DNA from: Site-B1 sp963722665
GTDB lineage: Bacteria > Bacteroidota > Bacteroidia > Flavobacteriales > Flavobacteriaceae
Direction of reading: 5' to 3'
NCBI GenBank assembly: GCA_963722665.1
Contig: CAVRNW010000018.1
Location: 1 to 64,000, forward strand
DNA: 64,000 nucleotides
Under the pieces are notes generated by a model. It saw only the letters and a program-made list of their open reading frames with translations. It did not search any database and had not been told where the DNA came from. Positions 39,214 through 49,631 of this stretch are shown here, in pieces. Positions within the stretch are counted from its first letter, which is position 1. Each line of letters begins with the position of its first letter. The translations under genes were made by a program, and so were the position numbers.

Positions 39214-41019
39214 ATGAATAAAGGCCACTCATTTCACATTCCCGTCATGGGAATTGGATATACCATAGATTCTCCATTAAAGGTTGCCCATTTCGGTATG
39301 GATTCTGTAATTTCTCTGGTAGATGATATTCTCCTTGAGAAGATAAGGAAAATGTATAGTGATAAATTCCAGATCCCTTACAAAGAGATCACAGATAAGA
39401 TTGAAGATTTTAGAGCAAAAAGAATTACATCTTATTTAAATTTAATAAACGATTTGGTCGATAAGAAGTTTGAAGACTTAAAACATATTTCTATTGAGAA
39501 AAAAAACGAACTTTCAGAGTATTTTAATATGCTTCCAAATAGTTCAGCAATAAAGTGTGAATTTAAAAAATTATCAGGGAAAAACTTTAATATTAACGAG
39601 ATTAAAAATTGGATAAACAATAATTTATCCAAAGGAGCTATAGATGTTAATATAATGACTAAAATTGATAAAGAGAACTTTAAAAACAACGAAAAACTCC
39701 CGTCAGAATACAATGATGCTCATGCTGCCGTTAGAGGATTTGCTAATAGTGATTTAAGATCCACTTTAATCCTTTCTGCTGGAATGAACCCAAGACTTTA
39801 CAGTTATTTGGAACAGTTTGATGATTTTTACCCAGATGAAAACGGTATCATAAAAAAGAAAATAGCCCTAAAAGTAAGTGACTACAGATCTGCTTTAATA
39901 CAAGGGAAGTTTTTAGCTAAAAAAGGCATTTGGGTTTCAGAATATAGAATTGAATCCGGGCTAAACTGCGGGGGACATGCTTTTGCAACCGAAGGATACC
40001 TCCTAGGCCCAATACTTGAAGAGTTTAAGAATAATAGAATAGAAATGGTTCAAATCATTCAAGAAATAGTAATTAAATCATTATCTGAAAAAAACAGAAC
40101 CATACCAAAATCAGAATTAACAGTAAAAATATCAGCACAAGGTGGAGTTGGCACTTCTGAAGAACATCAATTTTTAATTGATCAATATCAGATTGATTCT
40201 GTAGGTTGGGGCAGCCCATTTTTATTGGTTCCGGAAGCAACCTCAGTTGATGAAGCCACTATAAAAAAACTTGCTGATGCCAATGAAGATGACTTGTATT
40301 TAAGTGGTATCTCACCCTTAGGTGTTCCTTTTAATAATCTTAAGGGTAATACTAAAGACTTAGAGAAAGATGTGTTAATAGCCAAGAAAAGACCTGGAAG
40401 TTCTTGTCCTAAAAAATATGTAGCTTTAAATAAAGAATTTACAGAAAATGGTATTTGTTCTGCTTCAAGACAATATCAGCATTTAAAGATCCAACAACTT
40501 GATCAAGAACAGCTTTCATCCGAAGATTATAAAAAACAATATGATAAAATTGTCGAAAAATCATGTATATGCGTTGGCTTAGGAACATCTGCATTACTAG
40601 CTCATGACATGGAGACAAAAAGAGAAGGTGAAGGTGTGGCTGTATGCCCAGGACCAAATATGGCTTATTTTTCTAAAACAATGGCTTTGAAGGATATAAC
40701 GAATCATATCTATGGAAGATCAAACATGATCTCCAAAACAGATAGGCCTCATATGTTTATAAAAGAACTTAATATTTATATTGATTATCTAAAAACTCAG
40801 ATAGAAGAGACCCAAATTTCTATAACACAAAAGCAGGAAAAATACTTAAAAGCATTCGCCGAAAATTTACAAGGGGGAATTGATTATTATCACAGTATGT
40901 TCAATGATTTAAAGGATCGTTTTCAAGATACAAAAACCGCTATTTTTAGCGAATTGAATTTTAGCAAAAAAAGATTGCTTCTCTTAGAAATAAAAATAAA
41001 CCATCTGAGCAATAATTAA
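39214..41019 (+). CDS. Divergent nitronate-monooxygenase-like TIM-barrel protein
   Basis: 601 aa from the ATG at 39214 (a TTG two codons upstream is possible; residue numbers below count from that TTG). The middle (about 225-395) resembles FMN-dependent nitronate monooxygenase/FabK-type barrels: GLNCGGHAFATEG where the family has GGHxG, then VKISAQGGVGTSEEH and DSVGWGSPFLLVPEAT, matching the phosphate-binding glycines and the GTxFL.T.E strand. A region with five cysteines follows (C400, C417, C453, C455, C480), then a helical C-terminus. The N-terminal 220 residues are unassigned. Roughly 200 residues longer than classical members, so substrate and cofactor are open. It lies 107 bp after nosY, with 17 bp to the next gene. 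Confidence 0.6.
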   Translation: MNKGHSFHIPVMGIGYTIDSPLKVAHFGMDSVISLVDDILLEKIRKMYSDKFQIPYKEITDKIEDFRAKRITSYLNLINDLVDKKFEDLKHISIEKKNELSEYFNMLPNSSAIKCEFKKLSGKNFNINEIKNWINNNLSKGAIDVNIMTKIDKENFKNNEKLPSEYNDAHAAVRGFANSDLRSTLILSAGMNPRLYSYLEQFDDFYPDENGIIKKKIALKVSDYRSALIQGKFLAKKGIWVSEYRIESGLNCGGHAFATEGYLLGPILEEFKNNRIEMVQIIQEIVIKSLSEKNRTIPKSELTVKISAQGGVGTSEEHQFLIDQYQIDSVGWGSPFLLVPEATSVDEATIKKLADANEDDLYLSGISPLGVPFNNLKGNTKDLEKDVLIAKKRPGSSCPKKYVALNKEFTENGICSASRQYQHLKIQQLDQEQLSSEDYKKQYDKIVEKSCICVGLGTSALLAHDMETKREGEGVAVCPGPNMAYFSKTMALKDITNHIYGRSNMISKTDRPHMFIKELNIYIDYLKTQIEETQISITQKQEKYLKAFAENLQGGIDYYHSMFNDLKDRFQDTKTAIFSELNFSKKRLLLLEIKINHLSNN

Positions 41020-41036
41020 ACATCTATTTCCCTGAT

Positions 41037-41489
41037 ATGCGTCACAATCTTTTTGCATTTTTATTGATTTTTGCTTTTGTTTTTGCTTGTAAAAACAAAT
41101 CGGAAAAATTAATTCCAATATCATCAAATAATGAAAATATTAGTCTTTTAGACACATTAACTTTAAGACTCAACAATGGTGAAAAATGGATTGTGAATAA
41201 TGCAACTCAGGTTGGAATTTTAAAAATGGATTCTATAATTACATCATATAGATCAAACAAAGAAGATGACTTTCTAGAATTAGGCCAAAACTTATCCAAA
41301 CAAACAAGTTTTATAATAAAAAGTTGTGACATGACAGGTGAAGCCCATGACCAATTACATGTTGTTTTAGTGCCCATGCTTGATGAAATTTCAATTTTAA
41401 AGGAATCGGAAAATGCAGAAGAAAGCAAAAAAGCCTTAGTCGAATTAGAATCGCTAATTGAAGCTTATTTTAACCATTTTGAGAATTAG
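41037..41489 (+). CDS. Small lipoprotein of unknown function
   Basis: 150 aa. Signal peptide with lipobox (FVFAC18KNKSEK), then a helical domain with two segments (TQVGILKMDSIITSYRSN, and MTGEAHDQLHVVLVPMLDEI) that suggest a small four-helix bundle; SCDMTGEAHDQLH contains Cys, Met and His and could bind metal (speculative). It follows the barrel protein by 17 bp, so co-transcription is likely. Its stop overlaps the convergent gene at 41486. Confidence 0.65.
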   Translation: MRHNLFAFLLIFAFVFACKNKSEKLIPISSNNENISLLDTLTLRLNNGEKWIVNNATQVGILKMDSIITSYRSNKEDDFLELGQNLSKQTSFIIKSCDMTGEAHDQLHVVLVPMLDEISILKESENAEESKKALVELESLIEAYFNHFEN

Positions 41490-41834
41490 TGCCGACTTCT
41501 ATACCACACTTTTTGCCATTCACGCTGAAGAACTAAAAAAGTAACTTGTTCTGACAACAAAACAATATCAGATCCATCCAGTCCCTTTAACCTTTTTTTC
41601 CTGAACATCAATTATATAAAGCAAGTTGAGATAATCCGCAAATTTTTCCTGAATTAGTTTATAGATAGTTTCATGAAGAAGCAATTTTAGACTTGTGGGT
41701 AATACTTCTTCGTCAAATTCCAAATTGATATTAGCATACAAAAGGTCCTTATTTAACTGCCTGATTAAGTTTTGGTATAAATTATTTTGATGTGCTTCTA
41801 AAATTAAATCATCAAAAGTAACAGGTAGTTTCAT
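41486..41834 (-). CDS. Conserved flavobacterial protein downstream of polyprenyl synthase (frameshifted)
   Basis: The uninterrupted frame stops at 41568, but removing one extra A near 41578 extends it to about 115 aa ending LQREWQKVWYRSRH. The body (LPTSLKLLLHETIYKLIQEK and FADYLNLLYIIDVQEKKVKG) is a helical protein I recognise as a common flavobacterial neighbour of the prenyl synthase gene, without known function. Its start overlaps the synthase stop by 1 bp. Confidence 0.7.
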
Positions 41835-42808
41835 TAAACGTTCCTTTTCATTAACTCTTCGCCAAATTCTTTTAAAATGCTCTTTTTATCTTCAGAAATA
41901 TTCAAGTCGCTTAAAACTGAAAATGCTTTTATAGTGTAGATCTCTATTTCCATTTTTGTAGCTTCGGCTGAACCGGTAGATAAAAATATTTGCTTGACTG
42001 TATTTACTTTTTCCTCATCATCTTCAGGAGAAATGCTGTATAAATGCTCTAATTGCATCATTTCGTCTGAATCACAAAAAGCCATGGCTCTAAGATATAG
42101 GAAGGTCTTTTTATTTTCTATAATATCTCCTCCAACCTGTTTTCCAAATGTCTCCGGATTACCAAATGCGTCCAGATAATCATCCTGTAATTGAAAGGCT
42201 ATCCCCAAATTCTTTCCAAACTCGTATATTTTATCCTGATCGGATTTTGATGCCTCTGCAACAACGGCTCCCATTTTCATGGCAGCAGCTATGAGTACTG
42301 CGGTTTTATATTCCACCATTTTTAAATACTCACTCAAAGTAACATCATCTCTAGTTTCAAAATCAATATCATATTGCTGACCTTCACAAACCTCCAAAGC
42401 GGTTTTACTGAATAATTTTGCCAATTCCCGGAATGTATCCGGGTCGTAATTTTCAAATAATTGATAGGCCAGAATAAGCATCGCATCACCAGACAATATT
42501 CCTGTATTCAAATCCCACTTCTCATGAACTGTTTGATTACCCCTTCTTAAAGGAGCATCATCCATTATATCGTCATGAATAAGAGAGAAATTGTGAAATA
42601 ATTCTACAGCCAATGCAGCATTCAAACTCTTTTTAAAATCTCCTCCAAATATTTCAGTCGTTAACAAAGTTAAAGTTGGGCGTAAACGTTTACCGCCCAG
42701 ATCTAAAATATATTCGATGGGTTTATATAAATTTTCTGGTTCTTGAAAAGATAAATAATCTTGTAAATAATTTGAAAATTCCTGTTGATATTTTTCTATT
42801 GAAAGCAT
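41834..42808 (-). CDS. Polyprenyl (isoprenyl) diphosphate synthase
   Basis: 324 aa trans-prenyltransferase. First Asp-rich motif DDIMDDAPLRRG (D79, D80, D83) and second motif FQLQDDYLDAFG bind magnesium and diphosphate. GGKRLRPTLTLL precedes them. It condenses IPP with allylic diphosphates to make farnesyl, geranylgeranyl or longer chains; chain length cannot be fixed by eye. dxs, which feeds the same pathway, is at 57.1 kb. Divergent from tetR. Confidence 0.9.
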   Translation of the reverse strand: MLSIEKYQQEFSNYLQDYLSFQEPENLYKPIEYILDLGGKRLRPTLTLLTTEIFGGDFKKSLNAALAVELFHNFSLIHDDIMDDAPLRRGNQTVHEKWDLNTGILSGDAMLILAYQLFENYDPDTFRELAKLFSKTALEVCEGQQYDIDFETRDDVTLSEYLKMVEYKTAVLIAAAMKMGAVVAEASKSDQDKIYEFGKNLGIAFQLQDDYLDAFGNPETFGKQVGGDIIENKKTFLYLRAMAFCDSDEMMQLEHLYSISPEDDEEKVNTVKQIFLSTGSAEATKMEIEIYTIKAFSVLSDLNISEDKKSILKEFGEELMKRNV

Positions 42809-42882
42809 GCTGCAAAAATAATGTAAATAGTTTCATTTAGAACTGACTTTGTAAGTTTTATGTTAAATAATTGTAAAACTTT

Positions 42883-42922
42883 GGAAACTTTTTTTGTTTT
42901 TATAGTTTCCTTGTTACTTTTG
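42883..42922 (+). promoter_or_regulatory. tetR promoter with overlapping inverted repeat
   Basis: TTTG at 42893-42896, an 18-bp spacer, then TACTTTTG at 42915-42922. A 7-bp inverted repeat, GGAAACT (42883-42889) and AGTTTCC (42904-42910), flanks and overlaps the -33 element, a position fit for autoregulation by the TetR protein encoded 10 bp downstream. Confidence 0.6.
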
Positions 42923-42931
42923 CCACTTCTT

Positions 42932-43534
42932 ATGAAAGAAAAAATTATAAATAAATCGGCAGAAATGTTTCTTACACTTGGTTTTAAAAGTGTGACCATG
43001 GACGATATTGCCTCAGAAATGGGAATATCCAAAAAAACCATTTATGTACATTTCCCTAACAAAAATAAGCTTGTCGAAAATGTGACCATGCATATGTTCG
43101 ATACTATTTCATGTGGTATTGATGGCATCTGTGCTCTGAAAAAGAATCCAATTGAAGAAATATATGACATTAAGAATCTGGTGCGTGATCATTTAAAAGG
43201 TGAAAAATCATCGCCTCAGCATCAACTTCAAAAATACTATCCTAAAATTTTTGAATCGTTAAAAGAAAAACAATTTAGGGTGATGAATGAATGTGTTATA
43301 GAAAATTTATCACGGGGCATAAAAGCTGGACTTTACAGATCTAATTTGAATATTGATTTTATTGCCCGAATATACTTCAATAATATGGTTGGTTTAAAGG
43401 ACCCTAAATTATTCCCATTAAAGCATTTTTCAATGAATGAATTAATGGATAATTTTATAGAATATCATATAAGAGGTATCTGCACAGAAAAAGGAAACAA
43501 AACTTTAAACCAAGTAATGAATAACCAACTTTAA
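42932..43534 (+). CDS. TetR-family transcriptional regulator
   Basis: 200 aa from the ATG at 42932; the upstream in-frame start at 42860 lies before the promoter and is rejected. The N-terminal helix-turn-helix is MDDIASEMGISKKTIYVHFP. The C-terminal ligand domain is divergent. It is the first gene of the efflux operon (4 bp to the TolC-like gene), so it probably represses that operon and responds to an exported compound (inference). Confidence 0.88.
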   Translation: MKEKIINKSAEMFLTLGFKSVTMDDIASEMGISKKTIYVHFPNKNKLVENVTMHMFDTISCGIDGICALKKNPIEEIYDIKNLVRDHLKGEKSSPQHQLQKYYPKIFESLKEKQFRVMNECVIENLSRGIKAGLYRSNLNIDFIARIYFNNMVGLKDPKLFPLKHFSMNELMDNFIEYHIRGICTEKGNKTLNQVMNNQL

Positions 43535-43538
43535 TCTA

Positions 43539-44879
43539 ATGAAATACAAATTTATTTTACTAGTTATATTTTCATACTCCATTTTTGGGCATTCCCAACA
43601 AAATGAGACTAGTTTCACACTTCAGGAAGCAATTGATTTTGCCTTGGAGAATAATAGAACAGCAAAAAATGCAGCACGAGATATTAAAGCAGCTGAAAAG
43701 CAAAAATGGGAAACTATCGCTACTGGACTTCCGCAGATAGATGCAAGTTTAGACTACCAAAATTTTCTAAAACAACAAATAGCATTGATTCCTGCAGAAT
43801 TTTTTGGTGGAAATCCCGGAGAGTTCGCAGAAATTATTTTTGGGACCAAACAAACTTTGAATGCTACTGCGACGCTCAATCAAATGATTTTTGATGGCTC
43901 TTATTTAGTTGGTTTACAATCTGCCAGAGTATTTTTGGAAATATCAAAAAATGCAAAAGAAAAAACCGATCTGGAAGTTAGAAAAGCTGTTATCAATGCG
44001 TATGGCAATGTCCTATTAGCAGAAGAAAGCGTTAAAATTCTGGAGCGAAATAAAGATGTTCTGTCAAAAAACTTGAATGAAACGACTAAAATCTATGAAA
44101 ATGGTTTGGAAGAGGAAGAAAGTGTTGAACAACTGCAAATCACTCTTTCTGGTGTTGAAAGCAACCTAAAAAACGTATCGAGATTAAAATCCCTGGCTTA
44201 TCAAATGTTAAATATTACTCTTGGCCTTGATTTGAACACAAGTATAACTCTGTTAGATGATCTAGAAACCCTTACCGCTAAAAACATTTCTTTAGATCTT
44301 TTAACCAGCGACGAAGTCGTTGAAAATACGATTGATTATAAAATTGCCTTCAATGATAAAACTGCTAAGGAACTCTTATTAAAACTTGAAAAAAGTAAAG
44401 CCTTGCCAACATTGAATGCCTTTGTAAATGGAAGCTATACAGGAAATAGTGAAAAGTTTACATTCACTAATAATTCACAAAAATGGTTTGGAGCTTCTTT
44501 ACTTGGAATGACCATGAATATTCCCATTTTTAGTTCTTTAGGGAGAAGTGCCGCAACTCAGCGAGCAAGAATTAATTTAGACAAGGCTGAAGATGACTTA
44601 ACTGAAGTTGAACAACAATTGAAACTTCAAATTGCATCTGCAAAAAGTGATTATCAATTTGCCATTGAAGACTATGAGAACAAAAAACAAAATTTAAATC
44701 TGGCGGAACGAATTGAAAAGAAAAATCAAATAAAATTCTTCGAAGGAATTTCTTCAAGCTTTGAATTAAGACAGGCTCAAACACAACTATATTCAGCACA
44801 ACAGGAATTTTTACAAGGTATGCTGGATGTAATTAATAAAAAGGCCGAATTAGAAACCGTACTTAATAAAACCAACTAA
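43539..44879 (+). CDS. TolC-family outer-membrane efflux protein
   Basis: 446 aa. Signal peptide (FILLVIFSYSIFGHSQ), then two repeats of long coiled-coil and barrel strands typical of TolC/OprM channels. It opens with TLQEAIDFALENNRTAKNAA and includes ATLNQMIFDGSYLVGLQSAR and MNIPIFSSLGRSAATQRARI. It forms the outer-membrane duct for the RND pump. Second gene of the tetR operon, 4 bp after tetR. Confidence 0.92.
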   Translation: MKYKFILLVIFSYSIFGHSQQNETSFTLQEAIDFALENNRTAKNAARDIKAAEKQKWETIATGLPQIDASLDYQNFLKQQIALIPAEFFGGNPGEFAEIIFGTKQTLNATATLNQMIFDGSYLVGLQSARVFLEISKNAKEKTDLEVRKAVINAYGNVLLAEESVKILERNKDVLSKNLNETTKIYENGLEEEESVEQLQITLSGVESNLKNVSRLKSLAYQMLNITLGLDLNTSITLLDDLETLTAKNISLDLLTSDEVVENTIDYKIAFNDKTAKELLLKLEKSKALPTLNAFVNGSYTGNSEKFTFTNNSQKWFGASLLGMTMNIPIFSSLGRSAATQRARINLDKAEDDLTEVEQQLKLQIASAKSDYQFAIEDYENKKQNLNLAERIEKKNQIKFFEGISSSFELRQAQTQLYSAQQEFLQGMLDVINKKAELETVLNKTN

Positions 44880-44898
44880 AATAAATAACCTTTCAATC

Positions 44899-46068
44899 AT
44901 GAAAAAGATAATCTCAATAACATTACTTTCATTTATCATTGCTTCTTGTAGTGGTGATAAAAAACAGAGAACTGTTGAAGAAATAATTGATTCTCAAAAC
45001 TTAAATGATATAATAGCCAAAAAGGATGAGATCACAAATAAACAAATCGAGTATACATCGCAATTAAAGCTATTAGATGAAGAGATATCAAAACTGGATA
45101 CAGAAAAAAAAGTTCCTTTGATCACTACTTTTAAGGTTCAAGAGCAAATGTTCAATCATTATATTGAATTACAGGGAAATGTATCCACAAAAAATCTTTT
45201 AACTATAACTCCTGAGTTTAATGGCATTCTTTCTAATATTTATGTAAAAGAAGGGCAACGAGTTTCAAAAGGACAGGCATTAGCAAAAATTGACGATGGT
45301 GGCTTAGGTCAACAATTGGCGCAACTTGAAATTAATACCGATCTTGCCAAAACCACTTTTGAAAGACAGGAAAGACTATGGAACCAGAAAATTGGAAGTG
45401 AAATTCAATATTTACAAGCCAAATCTAATTTTGAAGCACAATCCAGAGCTGTAGATCAATTAAAGGAGCAGATTGCTAAAACAATTGTTAGAGCTCCTTT
45501 TTCAGGGACCATAGATGATATAATTACCGAAGAAGGCAATGTAGTTACTGCAGGGCAAACCTCTTTAATGTTATTAGTTAATCTCAACGATATGTATATT
45601 GATACAAATGTCCCTGAAAGCCATATTAACAGTGTAACTAAAAATAAAGATGTGATAGTTGAATTGCCTATTTTGGATAAAACAATAATTACAAAAATAA
45701 GACAAGTAGGAAGTTTTGTAAATCCGGCAAACAGAACTTTTAAAATAGAAGTTGCAGTCCCAAATAAGGATAAAACTATAAAACCTAACCTCACTGCAAA
45801 ACTTAAGATAAACGATTATTCTAACCCGAAAGCTATTTTAATTCCTCAAAGTATAATATCTGAAAACGCTGCGGGGGAACAATATGTTTATATTGTTAAT
45901 GATCGTAAAGACAACTTAGGTACTTCTGAAAGAGTTGTAATTAAAACAGGTAAAACTCAAGGAGATGTCATTGAAGTCTTGGATGGTATAGAAAATGGAA
46001 CCGAGATCATCAAAGAAGGTGCTCGTACAGTTAAAAACGGACAAACTGTAGAAATAATCAATCAATAG
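44899..46068 (+). CDS. RND efflux membrane-fusion protein (lipoprotein)
   Basis: 389 aa. Signal peptide with lipobox (SFIIASC17SGDKK). A coiled N-terminal stretch is followed by the lipoyl/barrel-sandwich motif ILSNIYVKEGQRVSKGQALA, the alpha-hairpin and its return PFSGTIDDIITEEGNVVTAG, then beta-barrel and membrane-proximal domains. It links the pump at 46076 to the TolC-like channel; spacings are 19 and 7 bp. Confidence 0.92.
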   Translation: MKKIISITLLSFIIASCSGDKKQRTVEEIIDSQNLNDIIAKKDEITNKQIEYTSQLKLLDEEISKLDTEKKVPLITTFKVQEQMFNHYIELQGNVSTKNLLTITPEFNGILSNIYVKEGQRVSKGQALAKIDDGGLGQQLAQLEINTDLAKTTFERQERLWNQKIGSEIQYLQAKSNFEAQSRAVDQLKEQIAKTIVRAPFSGTIDDIITEEGNVVTAGQTSLMLLVNLNDMYIDTNVPESHINSVTKNKDVIVELPILDKTIITKIRQVGSFVNPANRTFKIEVAVPNKDKTIKPNLTAKLKINDYSNPKAILIPQSIISENAAGEQYVYIVNDRKDNLGTSERVVIKTGKTQGDVIEVLDGIENGTEIIKEGARTVKNGQTVEIINQ

Positions 46069-46075
46069 ATTAAAA

Positions 46076-49000
46076 ATGACTAAACAACAAAAACAGGTGG
46101 ATAAAGAGTTTAAATTATCCTCTCTTGCCATAGAAAATAAAACTACAATCTATGTGTTGATTGTACTCATTTTACTGCTAGGTATTGGCGCATTTTACAG
46201 TATGCCAAGAGAAAATTTTCCGGAAGTCAATGAAACAAAAATCTATGTTAGTTCAATGTATCCCGGTAATACTGCAGAGGATATTGAAAAGCTAATAACA
46301 GATCCGTTAGAAGACAAGCTAAAAACCATTAGTAATGTCGTAGAAACGACCTCAACATCTCAAGAAGACTTTTCTATGGTCATAGTTGAGTTTGACGAAG
46401 ACATTAGCGTTGATGCAGCCAAGCAAAAAGTAAAGGACGAAATTGATGCCGAAACCTCATCAGAAGATTGGCCAACATTCAATGGAGCAAAAGTAGAGCC
46501 CAATGTTTTTGAATTGAATTTCTCTGAAGAAATGCCAATTTTAAACATCAATATTTCAGGAGATTATCCAGTTGAAAAGCTAAAGGAATTTGGTGAACAT
46601 TTGGAAAATGAAATTGAGAATTTACCGGAAATTAAACAAGTTGATATTCGTGGTGCTCAGGAAAAAGAAGTAGAAGTTGCGGTAGACATCTATAAAATGA
46701 TGGCTGCTAAAGTAAGTTTTGATGATGTGGCCAATGCAATTCAAGGAGGTAATGTGACCATGTCTGCAGGTAATTTAATCTCAAGCGGACAAAGAAGAAC
46801 TATTCGTGTCTTAGGAGAGATAGATCAACCTTCTGATCTGGAAAATTTTGTAGTGAAAACCGAAGATGATAGCCCAATTTACTTAAAGGATATTGCACAG
46901 GTATCATTTAAAGAAAAAGATAGAACCACGTATGCTAGAGATTTCGGTAAGCGTGTGGTTATGCTTGATGTAAAAAAACGTGCTGGCAAAAATATGATTA
47001 GTGCAACAACACAAGTTAGAGCTATTGTTGATGATGCTATTAAAAATTACTTCCCTCAAGACTTGAAAATTTCCATTTCAAACGATCAATCATCTGTTAC
47101 TATAACACAGGTGGACGATTTAGTTAACAACATAATATTTGGTATTATCCTGGTGATTACAGTGTTAATGTTCTTTTTAGGGTTTAAAAATTCACTCTTT
47201 GTAGGATTTGCAATACCAATGTCCATGTTTATGTCCATCCTAATTTTGAATACATTGGGATACACCCTTAATATCATGATCTTATTTGGACTTATAATGG
47301 GGCTTGGTATGTTGGTTGACAATGGAATAGTAGTTGTTGAAAACGTATATCGATTAATGGATGAAGAAAAAATGAACAGGGTGGAAGCAGCCAAAAAAGG
47401 TATAGGCGAAATTGCATTCCCAATCATTATCTCTACAGCGACCACAATAGCCGCTTTCATACCGCTAGGTCTATGGCCCGGAGTTATGGGAGAATTCATG
47501 ATCTTATTACCAATAACTCTTTCTGTTGTACTGGGATCATCACTATTTGTTGCCATATTTTTTAATTCGGTATTGGTTTCCCAATTTATGAGTGTTAAAG
47601 ATTTTGATATTCCATTCAGAAAAAGAATGATAACCACAATTTTTATGGTTGTTTTTGGCTTCTTGATTATATTTTTTGGTGGTCCCTACAGAGGAATAGG
47701 AACACTTTTACTCTTTGTTGCAGTCATGTTATGGATTTACAGATTGGTTTTAAGAGATTGGATCAAATTCTTTCAAACAAAGATTCTTTCAAAATTCGAA
47801 AACATATATGAAAATCAGTTGAGAGGAGCGTTAACCGGCTGGCGACCTTATTTAATTGTCTCAGGTACTGTTTTGCTTCTATTCATAGCTTTTGGCACAT
47901 TTGGATGGTCTTTAGCATCACAACGCACAAAAGTGGAGTTTTTCCCAGATAATAAACCGAACCAAATTATTGTTTATATAGAATACCCGGAAGGTACCGA
48001 TATAGAAAAAACCAATGAGATTACTTTAGCTATTGAAAAACGAGTTTACAATATTTTAAGTGATGCTGTTTATATGGATGGAGACCATAACTTCATGGTA
48101 GAAAGTGCCGTCTCGCAAGTTGGTGAAGGTGCAGGAAACCCTCAAACAGATATTGGTAACAACGAAATGCCTCATAAAGGAAAGATAACTGCTTCTATGA
48201 GGGAGTTTAAATACAGACGCGGATTAGACAGTCAGGATCTACTTGAAAAAGTGCAAAAAGATTTGGTCGGTATTTATCCAGGTGTATTAATCTCTGTTGA
48301 AAAGAATGCCGATGGTCCTCCCATTGGTCATCCTATAAATATTGAAATTGAAGGTCCAGATTATGATGAGTTAATTGCTACTGCTGAAAAAATGAGAAAC
48401 TTCATAAATTCAAAAAGTATAACAGGAATTGATGAGCTTAAAATTGATGTGAATAAAGATAAACCTTCCATGGAAGTTGTTGTCGATAGAAAAAAAGCTG
48501 GTGAATTAGGAGTAAGTGCTTCTCAAGTTGGTAACCAGCTGCGTAGCTCAATTTTTGGAGTTAAGGCCGGTATTTATAAAGAAGTAGGAGAAGACTACGA
48601 TGTATATGTTCGTTTTAATGAAGAGAACAGATATAATACAAGTGCTCTTTTTAATCAAAAAATAACATTTAGAGATCAATCTTCTGGAAAAATAAAAGAA
48701 ATCCCCATATCTGCGGTGGCTAATCAAACTAACACCTCTGGATTTAGTTCAATTAAACACAGAGATGCAAAACGTGTTGTAACGGTTTATTCGGCTTTAT
48801 CTCCTGGCGAGACAGATGCTGCAGCTGTTGTAGGCAAAATTCAACATGAAATGAGAAATTTTACCGATCTACCAAACAACATCAAAATTGATTATACAGG
48901 TCAAATAGAAGAACAAAATAAAGAAATGGCATTTTTGGTTAGTGCATTTTTCATAGGCTTTCCTTAATATTTTTCATTTTAATATTTCAGTTTAATTCCA

Positions 49001-49572
49001 TTTCAAAACCCGGAATCATAATGCTCGCTATATTTCTGAGTTTAATAGGCGTTTTTGGTGGAATGGTTATTTTTAAACAACCATTTGTGATCATGATGAC
49101 CATGATGGGAATTATTGCCCTTGCCGGAATTGTGGTGAACAACGGAGTTGTTCTACTGGATTATGCACAACTATTAATCGATAGAAAAAAAGCAGAGAAA
49201 GATCTTGATGAGAATGACTATTTAAGCCAAGAAGATCTTTTTGAAGTAATAGTTAGAGCAGGGAAAGCTCGTTTACGGCCGGTTATTTTAACCGCAATAA
49301 CTACCATTTTTGGATTAGTCCCATTAGCTATAGGATTGAACATTGATTTTTTTAGTTTGATGAGCAATTTTGATCCAAAAATTTACTTTGGGGGAGATAA
49401 CGTTGTATTTTGGGGACCATTAGCATGGGCAGTTATTTATGGATTATTTGTTGCCACATTCCTTACTTTAATTGTTGTTCCTGTATTATTCTATATTATT
49501 ACAAGATTTAAAATGTGGTTAAGAACAAAGATTGGTTCAAAAAAATCCGATGTAGAAAATTTAGTAGCTTAA
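46076..49572 (+). CDS. RND (HAE1/AcrB-like) efflux permease (one frameshift)
   Basis: About 1165 aa after adding one missing base near 48958, where FFIG should run into SLIFFILIFQFNS. Two RND halves: N-terminal helix (TTIYVLIVLILLLGIGAFYS), porter loop, then helices with the proton-relay motif GLIMGLGMLVDNGIVVVENV (Asp in the fourth helix region). The second half has NNGVVLLDYAQLL and the ARLRPVILTAITTIFGLVPL motif. It is a proton-driven drug or metabolite exporter of the inner membrane. Last gene of the operon, followed by a terminator. Confidence 0.9.
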
Positions 49573-49585
49573 AAAAGTTAATAAA

Positions 49586-49615
49586 AAAGAGCCTCAATAA
49601 ATGTTGAGGCTCTTT
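49586..49615. terminator. Bidirectional Rho-independent terminator
   Basis: A perfect 12-bp stem AAAGAGCCTCAA/TTGAGGCTCTTT with a 6-nt loop, placed between the convergent RND pump and TonB receptor genes. A/T runs on both sides let it act on either strand. Confidence 0.88.
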
Positions 49616-49631
49616 AATTATATAGCTCTAG

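Noticed and set aside
42796..43041. 81-codon minus-strand ORF across the tetR start
   Set aside because: It is antisense to tetR, covers the promoter region, and has no homology-like features.
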